Below, piece after piece: positions 58,289 to 64,000 of a stretch of 64,000 nt of DNA. Source of the stretch: Microbispora sp. H11081. Lineage in GTDB: Bacteria > Actinomycetota > Actinomycetes > Streptosporangiales > Streptosporangiaceae. The stretch spans positions 62,001-126,000 of the forward strand of contig NZ_JABBWV010000013.1 in the NCBI RefSeq assembly GCF_012999535.1, in the 5' to 3' direction. Made by a program: the position numbers and the translations under genes. The notes under the pieces are model-generated. The model saw only the letters and a program-made list of their open reading frames with translations. It was not told the DNA's origin and did no database searches. Positions within the stretch are counted from its first letter, which is position 1. Each line of letters opens with the position of its first letter.

Positions 58289-59683
58289 TGGCGCCGCGGG
58301 GGTCTCCTTCTTCGTCCCGGCCCTGACGGCCGCCTTCCTCCGGGTGAACCGCGCGTACACGAGGGCGGCGCCGCCGACCAGCAGCGGCCAGACGAGGTAG
58401 ACCCCCGACGCGGCGACCAGCAGGACGACCGCCACGAGCGCGAGCAGGGCGGCGGCCCTGGCCCGGCCGCGCGGCAGCAGCCGGATGGCGGCCGCCACGC
58501 CGATCGCGTAGACCACCACGAACGACCCGTTGGTCATCAGCACCAGCGGACGGATGCCCGTCCCCGCGGCGTACACGACGGCGAGCGACACGAAGGACAG
58601 CACGGCGACCACTCCGAGGCTGCGCCGGGGCACCTCCCCCGCGACGCTGCCCCGCGAGAGCCACGGAGGCAGGGCCCCGTCGCGGCCGAGTGCCGCGCCG
58701 AGCTTCGCCGCCCCGGCCCAGTACGCGTTCATCGCGCCGAGCGTCAGCAGCAGCGCCGCCACTGCGGCGAGCAAGCGGGCGTTGCCGCCGAGGCCGAGCG
58801 CCAGCAGGTCGCCGAGGGGCGCCCGCGCCGACCCCGCGGCCGTCCCGAGCACGGCGACGGTGGCGAAGGCGACCGCCAGATACAGCACGCCGACCAGTAC
58901 GACGGCGGCCCCCGCGGCCCTGGGCAGGTCCCTGGCGGGCCGGCGGAAGTCGGCGGCGAGGTGCGTGATCGCCTCCCAGCCGGCGAAGCTCCACACCAGC
59001 AGCGCGGCGGCGGGGGCGATGGCCGCCCAGCCGTGCGGGGCGAACGGCTTGAGGTTGGCCAGATCGGCGTGCGGGAGCGACAGCGCGACGGCGACGACGA
59101 GCAACGCGACGAGCAGCGCGGCCAGTCCGAGCTGGACGCGGCCGCTCACCCGGAGGCCGGAGGCGTTCGACACGGTGACGATCAGCATCAGCCCCGCCGC
59201 CGTCAGCGTCGCGGTGCCGGTTCCGCCGCCCACGGCCGCCGCGACGTACTCCGCGCCGAACAGCGCGGCGGCGGCGGCGCTCGGCGGTATCGCGAAGTAG
59301 AAGCACCAGCCGACGACGACGGCCGCCCGGTCCCCGAAGGCGAGGCGGGCGTAGGTCGACACGCCCCCGGAGTCGGGGTGGCGGGCGCCGAGCGCGGCGA
59401 ACGCCGCGGCCAGCGGGGCGGACAGCACGACCAGGCCGAGCCAGGCCAGCAGTGACGCCGGCCCGGCCGCCTGGGCGGCGAGCGCGGGCAGGGCGATGAC
59501 GCCGGTGCCGAGCACCGCGCCCACGTACATGGCGGTGCCCTGCACCGCCGTGAGGCGGCCCCCCGGGGCGGGACCGGGCGCGGGGCCGGGGGCGGGACCA
59601 CCGGCGGAACCAGGGGCGGGGCCCGATGCGACGGCCGGTGGGGCGGCAGGGGTGACGCCGGATGTGACGCTCGTCGGAGCCAT
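58283..59683 (-). CDS. APC-superfamily amino acid transporter
   Basis: A 466-residue permease with about twelve helices after a Pro/Gly/Ala-rich head with PAPG repeats. 'VGAVLGTGVIALPALAAQAA' is the first helix with the APC 'GxGxI' unwound motif; 'WSFAGWEAITHLAADFRRPA' is the conserved mid-protein loop. It probably exchanges or takes up amino acids or amines. It ends with two hairpins. Substrate unknown; an operator-like GTGACCGGTCAC lies 28 bases upstream of the start. Confidence 0.9.
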   Translation of the reverse strand: MAPTSVTSGVTPAAPPAVASGPAPGSAGGPAPGPAPGPAPGGRLTAVQGTAMYVGAVLGTGVIALPALAAQAAGPASLLAWLGLVVLSAPLAAAFAALGARHPDSGGVSTYARLAFGDRAAVVVGWCFYFAIPPSAAAAALFGAEYVAAAVGGGTGTATLTAAGLMLIVTVSNASGLRVSGRVQLGLAALLVALLVVAVALSLPHADLANLKPFAPHGWAAIAPAAALLVWSFAGWEAITHLAADFRRPARDLPRAAGAAVVLVGVLYLAVAFATVAVLGTAAGSARAPLGDLLALGLGGNARLLAAVAALLLTLGAMNAYWAGAAKLGAALGRDGALPPWLSRGSVAGEVPRRSLGVVAVLSFVSLAVVYAAGTGIRPLVLMTNGSFVVVYAIGVAAAIRLLPRGRARAAALLALVAVVLLVAASGVYLVWPLLVGGAALVYARFTRRKAAVRAGTKKETPAAPH

Positions 59684-59710
59684 TCGCGTGCACCTTCCAC
59701 TTGGGGGATC

Positions 59711-59722
59711 GTGACCGGTCAC
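59711..59722. promoter_or_regulatory. 12-base perfect palindrome upstream of the transporter
   Basis: GTGACCGGTCAC is self-complementary and lies 28 bases upstream of the transporter ATG. Candidate operator; no regulator proven. The rest of the 59684-59878 gap shows nothing else I can support. Confidence 0.4.
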
Positions 59723-59878
59723 GGGGGTTCGTGGCCGGTCAGGGCGACGGCCGGCCGGATGGGGCCGGCCGTTAAGCACGGGGAACGGGGCCGGCGGCGG
59801 GCGGCCTGGACGCGCGCCCGCCGGACGCCCACAGGCCGGCCGGGGTCCACCGGCCGGCCGTGGGTCGCCGCGCCCGTC

Positions 59879-62686
59879 TCAGCCGGAGGTGCTGAACTCG
59901 AGGCTGGCCGGCAGGTCGGACCGCCGGGTGACGTTGAGCTTGCGGTAGATCCTGGTCAGGTGCTGCTCGACCGTGCTGACCGTGATGTACAGCTTGTCGG
60001 CGATCTCGCGGTTGGTGTAGCCGACGGCGGCCAGCGAGGCCACGCGGCGCTCGGCCTCGCTCAGCGCCCCCGCGCCGCTCTCGGCCCTGGGCGGCTCCGG
60101 CGGCTGCCCGGGACCGCCTTGGGTGAGCGCGTTGACCAGCGGGACGGCCTCGCACTCCTCGGCGATGCGCTGCGCCTGCCTGGCTACCGTGCGGGCCCGG
60201 CGCAGCTCGCCCACCGCCTGGTAGGCGTCGGCCAGGTCGGCCAGTGCCCGGGCCAGCTCGTACTGGTCGCCGCTCGCCTGGAGCATGTCGGCGGCGCGGC
60301 GCAGCAGCGGGGGACGCTGCCGGGGCTCGCTCGCGGCGGCGGTCAGCCGCAGCCCGGCCCCCCGGGCGCGGACCGGGCCGGGGGCGCAGCGGGCGACGTG
60401 CTCGTCCAGCAGCGGCCTGGCCCGCTCCGGGCGGCCCATGCCGATCAGCGCCTCGGCCGCGCCCGTACGCCACGAGATCAGCCCGGGTGTGTCGAGGCTC
60501 CAGGAGCCCATCAGCTCGCCACAGGTCTGGAAGTCGCGCAGGGCCATGCCGAGGTCGCCCGTCGCCAGGTGGTAGTGGCCCCGCGCGTTCAGGTAGTGCA
60601 GGCCGTACCTGGTCTGGAGCATGGATTCCGGCACGGGCTGGTTGACCAGTTGCACCGCCTCGTCGATCCGGCCCATCGCGGTCACCGCGGTGAGCAGCAC
60701 CGACAGCGGGCCGCCGATCGCGACCCCCCAGCTCGTCGGCGGGATGAGCCGTACGGCCATCTGCGCGAGGCCCTCGGCGCCCTCCAGGTCGCCCTGCCGC
60801 AGGCTGATCTCGGCGCGCAGCGCCGCGAGACGGGCCTGCCTGCTCGGGGCCCTGCGGCTGGCGGCCTCGTCGAAGAACAGGTCGCACCAGGGAGCCGCCA
60901 GGTCGGGCCGCTCCCCGTAGATCAGCGCGAGCAGGGCGCACTCCACGGCGTCCATCGACATGTCGTCCAGGCGGGAGCCGCGCAGGATGCGTTCCACGTC
61001 GGCCAGCGTCTGCGGGTGCGGGCCCTTGGTCAGCACCGCCGAGAGCGCAGTGGCGGCCTCCAGCCGGCCGATGACCGGCGCGGACGGCGGGGCCTGCGTG
61101 CTCACGTTGGTGACCCTCGGGATGTGCGCCAGGAACGGCGTGTAGGAGCAGCGCAGCCACGGCCGGACGGCGCGGATCTCCGCCACGGTCTCCGCGTCCA
61201 TGATCGTGCCGATCCTGCCCAGGTGGTCGAGCACGTCGCGGGCGTCGTCGAAGCGGCCGTGCCACAGCAGCGCCTTGGCCAGCACGACCGCGTCGGAGCC
61301 GCGCAGATGGCCGCGGTGCATGGCGTCGGTGAGCTCGTCGAGGTGGGCCGCCGGGGCGCTCGGGTTGAGCCGCCACTCCGCGCGCACCAGCGTCGTCTTG
61401 ATGGTGGCCCTGCGCTGGTCGTCGGTGCACGCGCCGTCGGCCAGCCGCAGGTAGTCGACGGCGGGCTCGACCCGTCCCTCGCTGAGCGCCTGCCTGGCCG
61501 CCTCCTCCAGGATCGGCACGGCCCACGCGCCCCCGTTGTGCGACGCGGCCAGCAGGTGCTCGGCGATCACGGCGGCAGGGGCGCCCTGGCCGTACGCCAG
61601 TTCGGCGGCCCTGCGGTGCAGGTCCGTCCGCTCGGCCCTGTCGATGTCGGCGAGCACGGCGACGCGCGCCTGGGGGTGGCGCAGGTGCAGGTCGGGGCCG
61701 ACCAGCCCGGCGTTGTGCAGCGCGTTGAGCGCCTGGACGACGACGCCCGCGTCGAGGTCGAGCAGCCGGTCGAGATGGCCGGGGTCGGCGGAGACCGACA
61801 GGCCGCGCGCGACGCGGGCCGCGAGCGGGTGGCCGCGGTGGAGGCACGACTGCACCGCCTGGCGGTAGGCGTCGCCTGCGACGATCTCGTCGGGCTCCGC
61901 CGCGGGCTCGCTCTCCTCCCGGGCGCGCGCGGCGCCCGCTGCGTCGGCGGCGGCGATGTGGTCCTCGATGAGCGCGCCCACGAGCAGCGGGTTGCCGCCG
62001 CCGACCGCGTGCCACTCGGCGGCCAGCCGCCGGGCGACGTCGTCGCCCACGATGTCGGCGGCCATGATCTCGACGCCCTCGCGGGACAGGGCCGACAGCG
62101 GCAGCCGGCGGCAGTGCGGCTGGCGCAGCAGTTCGGTCTGGAACAGCGTCGGGGCGTTCCACGACTCCTCCGACTGGCTGAAGATCGCCAGGATGTGGGC
62201 GAAGCGCAGCCTTCGGGCGAGGTAGGCCAGGCAGAGCTGCGAGGCCCGGTCGGCGTGCTGGATGTCGTCCACCACGATCATGAGGGGATGCCGCTCGGAG
62301 AGCTCCAGCAGCACCATGCACAGCGCGTGCACGATGTGGGCGTCGACCTGGTCGACGTAGTCGGCCAGCGGATCGGCCGACATGGCGCAGCGGGCGCCCT
62401 CGTGCAGCAGGTCGCGGGTGCGCTCCGCCTCATCGGGGGTGAGCGGCGCGTTGTGCAGGATCTGCGACAGCACGGCCAGGGCCAGTCCCGACTCCGCCTG
62501 CGAGCAGGTCGCGGTCAGGGGGAGGGCGCCGTGCTCCAGCGCGTCCTCGACCAGAGTGTTGAGCAGTGCGGTCTTCCCCGTCGCGACGGGTCCTCCGACG
62601 ATCGCGATCTTTCCTCTGCCGGTGACGGCGTCGGCCAGCATGTCCTCGAGGGACGCCAACACCTCTTCCCGCTCCACCAGGGCCAT
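59879..62686 (-). CDS. Large ATPase-LuxR (LAL/MalT-like) transcriptional regulator
   Basis: A 935-residue regulator. The N-terminal STAND-type ATPase has Walker A 'GGPVATGKTA' at 31-40 and Walker B 'PLMIVVDDIQHAD'. A long TPR-like helical middle (about 400-860) contains 'RLEAATALSAVLTKGPHPQT'. The C-terminal LuxR HTH is 'LSEAERRVASLAAVGYTNRE' to 'TVEQHLTRIYRKLNVTRR'. ATG 62686 follows GGGAGA. LAL proteins commonly activate antibiotic gene clusters. The adjacent leuA fits a cluster edge, though no polyketide or peptide synthase lies in the window. Confidence 0.93.
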   Translation of the reverse strand: MALVEREEVLASLEDMLADAVTGRGKIAIVGGPVATGKTALLNTLVEDALEHGALPLTATCSQAESGLALAVLSQILHNAPLTPDEAERTRDLLHEGARCAMSADPLADYVDQVDAHIVHALCMVLLELSERHPLMIVVDDIQHADRASQLCLAYLARRLRFAHILAIFSQSEESWNAPTLFQTELLRQPHCRRLPLSALSREGVEIMAADIVGDDVARRLAAEWHAVGGGNPLLVGALIEDHIAAADAAGAARAREESEPAAEPDEIVAGDAYRQAVQSCLHRGHPLAARVARGLSVSADPGHLDRLLDLDAGVVVQALNALHNAGLVGPDLHLRHPQARVAVLADIDRAERTDLHRRAAELAYGQGAPAAVIAEHLLAASHNGGAWAVPILEEAARQALSEGRVEPAVDYLRLADGACTDDQRRATIKTTLVRAEWRLNPSAPAAHLDELTDAMHRGHLRGSDAVVLAKALLWHGRFDDARDVLDHLGRIGTIMDAETVAEIRAVRPWLRCSYTPFLAHIPRVTNVSTQAPPSAPVIGRLEAATALSAVLTKGPHPQTLADVERILRGSRLDDMSMDAVECALLALIYGERPDLAAPWCDLFFDEAASRRAPSRQARLAALRAEISLRQGDLEGAEGLAQMAVRLIPPTSWGVAIGGPLSVLLTAVTAMGRIDEAVQLVNQPVPESMLQTRYGLHYLNARGHYHLATGDLGMALRDFQTCGELMGSWSLDTPGLISWRTGAAEALIGMGRPERARPLLDEHVARCAPGPVRARGAGLRLTAAASEPRQRPPLLRRAADMLQASGDQYELARALADLADAYQAVGELRRARTVARQAQRIAEECEAVPLVNALTQGGPGQPPEPPRAESGAGALSEAERRVASLAAVGYTNREIADKLYITVSTVEQHLTRIYRKLNVTRRSDLPASLEFSTSG

Positions 62687-62777
62687 AATGAGTCTCCCGA
62701 ATTCCGTTCGCTTTGCGGCCGTGCGGCCGAGTTCACAATTGCCATGACTTCCGGTCAAGGCTGTAGGTTTGCCACCT

Positions 62778-64000
62778 TCAGCCGACGAGTGACATTCGCG
62801 GGGAAAGGGCGTCGCCCGCCCGCTCCTGCGGTCCTTCCGCGCTCGTTTCGCCCGAGCGGGCAAGCGCCGAGCGGACGGCCGCGAACGACGCGGTGACCAC
62901 GTCGTGGTCGAGGCCCACCCCCCAGACCTGCCTCCCGCCGATCTCGCACTCGGCGTAGACCGCCACCTCCTGGTCCCCCGAGCCGCCGGCGGCGGCCTCG
63001 ACGCCGGTGCGGTGGACCATCCGCACGTCCACGTTCCAGACCGCCAGCCGCGCGCCGAGGGTGCGGATGGCGTCGGCCCGCGACCCCGCGACGTCGAAGC
63101 GTGCGCCGTCGACGTACAACGTGGTCCGCAGCGGCCGGCCGCCGAGCCCGAGCGGGACGGTGATCTCGGACCGCGACAGGTACTCCTCGTCGAACAGGTC
63201 GCGGACCACGGCCGGGGTGATCTCCCCGCCCGAGCCGTCCGCGTGGGCCTGCACGACGCGGGCGAACTCGGCCTGCATGGCCTTCGGCGGGTTCAGCCCG
63301 TGCCAGGCGCTCAGGATGTAGGCCACGCCGCCCTTGCCCGACTGGCTGTTGATGCGCACCACCGCCTCGTACGTCCGGCCGACGTCCTTGGGGTCGAGCG
63401 GCAGGTACGGCATGCTCCACGGCAGCTCGTCGACGCTGGTGCCCGCCTCGGCCGCCTCCACGGCCAGGGCGTCGAACCCCTTCTTGATGGCGTCCTGGTG
63501 GGAGCCGGAGAAGGCGGTGTAGACGAGGTCGCCGCCGTACGGGTGGCGAGGGCCGACCTGCATCTCGTTGCAGTACTCGACCGTCCGGCGGATCTCGGTG
63601 ATGTCGGAGAAGTCGATGCCGGGGTCTATGCCCTGGGTGTACATGTTCAGGCCGAGCGTGACCAGACAGACGTTGCCGGCCCGCTCGCCGTTGCCGAACA
63701 GGCAGCCCTCGATCCGCTGGGCCCCGGCCAGCAGCGCCAGCTCGGAGGCGGCCACGCCGGTGCCGCGGTCGTTGTGCGGGTGGATCGACAGGCAGACGTG
63801 CTCCCGGTGGGACAGGTTCCGGTCGAGCCACTCGATCTGGTCGGCGAAGACGTGCGGGAGCGACCGCTCCACCGTGGTCGGGAAGTTCAGGATGATCTCC
63901 CGGCCCTCTTCCGGCTGCCACACGTCCATGACCGCCTCGCAGACCTCCAGCGCGAACTCGGGCTCGGTCTCGTTGAACAGCTCGGGCGAGTACTGGAACC
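62778..64000 (-). CDS. leuA: 2-isopropylmalate synthase LeuA (5' part beyond window)
   Basis: The C-terminal 407 residues of a LeuA protein (first enzyme of leucine synthesis, acetyl-CoA plus 2-oxoisovalerate). Catalytic-domain parts are 'SPELFNETEPEFALEVCEAV' and 'LSIHPHNDRGTGVAASELAL', with the metal-binding His pair HPHNDRG, and 'FGNGERAGNVCLVTLGLN'. The C-terminal part from about residue 270 onward is the regulatory leucine-binding domain ('EVAVYAECEIGGRQVWGVGL'). It may be the housekeeping copy or a pathway-specific copy for a natural product. Located 91 bases upstream of the LAL gene, same strand. Confidence 0.95.
   Translation of the reverse strand, partial: FQYSPELFNETEPEFALEVCEAVMDVWQPEEGREIILNFPTTVERSLPHVFADQIEWLDRNLSHREHVCLSIHPHNDRGTGVAASELALLAGAQRIEGCLFGNGERAGNVCLVTLGLNMYTQGIDPGIDFSDITEIRRTVEYCNEMQVGPRHPYGGDLVYTAFSGSHQDAIKKGFDALAVEAAEAGTSVDELPWSMPYLPLDPKDVGRTYEAVVRINSQSGKGGVAYILSAWHGLNPPKAMQAEFARVVQAHADGSGGEITPAVVRDLFDEEYLSRSEITVPLGLGGRPLRTTLYVDGARFDVAGSRADAIRTLGARLAVWNVDVRMVHRTGVEAAAGGSGDQEVAVYAECEIGGRQVWGVGLDHDVVTASFAAVRSALARSGETSAEGPQERAGDALSPRMSLVG

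Noticed and set aside
59711..62896. Long open frame (over 1000 codons) opposite the LAL regulator
   Set aside because: It is Arg/Gly/Gln/His-rich low-complexity translation, lacks any family motif, and is explained by the high GC third positions of the real gene on the other strand.

Overview
The window is high-GC actinomycete DNA: third codon positions are almost always G or C, GTG starts are common, Shine-Dalgarno sequences are strong, and genes often overlap by 1-4 bases. A streptomycete-type gas vesicle cluster, Asp23/Gls24 genes, a GH12-CBM2 cellulase, an F420-type PPOX protein and a large ATPase-LuxR (LAL) regulator suggest a mycelial soil actinomycete. Streptosporangiaceae is my guess (inference, no search run). 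I found no rRNA, CRISPR array, IS transposase or replication origin.

Layout. 1-9.6 kb: truncated ABC exporter, short-chain dehydrogenase, polysaccharide deacetylase, collagen-like secreted protein, an OhrR-type peroxide sensor facing a 59-residue membrane protein across a double operator, a NarL-type two-component pair, and an aldo-keto reductase preceded by a coupled 26-codon ORF. 9.7-18.5 kb: PAP2-like protein, acyltransferase, DUF72 with a HhH protein, an XRE-ImmA/IrrE peptidase with an unknown partner, truncated haemoglobin, AMIN-like/GerMN protein, GH12 cellulase, DUF488. 18.5-27.7 kb: a leftward Asp23/Gls24 envelope-stress operon divergent from a complete gas vesicle cluster. Both sides carry stress-sigma (SigB-like) promoter matches, and a 16-bp palindrome lies between them. 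27.7-30.8 kb: overlapping methyltransferase, haem-oxygenase-like diiron protein and glycosyltransferase genes, then a CDGSH Fe-S protein. 30.9-37 kb: a four-gene operon of unknown role (HTH plus zinc-finger membrane protein, MinD/ParA ATPase, membrane protein, Ser/Pro-rich exported protein).

37.6-53 kb: photolyase, oxidoreductase with TetR regulator and an F420-type PPOX gene, then a selenocysteine island. The island holds selB, selA, tRNA-Sec(UCA), selD and a three-gene formate dehydrogenase operon. The catalytic subunit is one gene read through an in-frame UGA at codon 186, with a SECIS-like hairpin just downstream, so it supplies the reason for the sel genes. An Rpn-type nuclease and a DUF4143-type ATPase, separated by a strict 5 x 23-bp repeat array, interrupt the sel genes. 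53-64 kb: small proteins, a DUF998 membrane protein, a DGPF/YCII protein followed by an ECF42-like sigma factor fused to a degenerate tyrosine-recombinase domain, a LuxR-gene remnant, a PAP2 phosphatase, an APC transporter, the LAL regulator and a truncated leuA. The last two may mark a biosynthetic cluster edge.

Most novel candidates: the sigma factor-recombinase fusion (55153-57435), the 23-bp array at the Rpn/ATPase pair, the sigma-like/zinc-finger/MinD operon, and the linked stress control of the Asp23 and gas vesicle operons.
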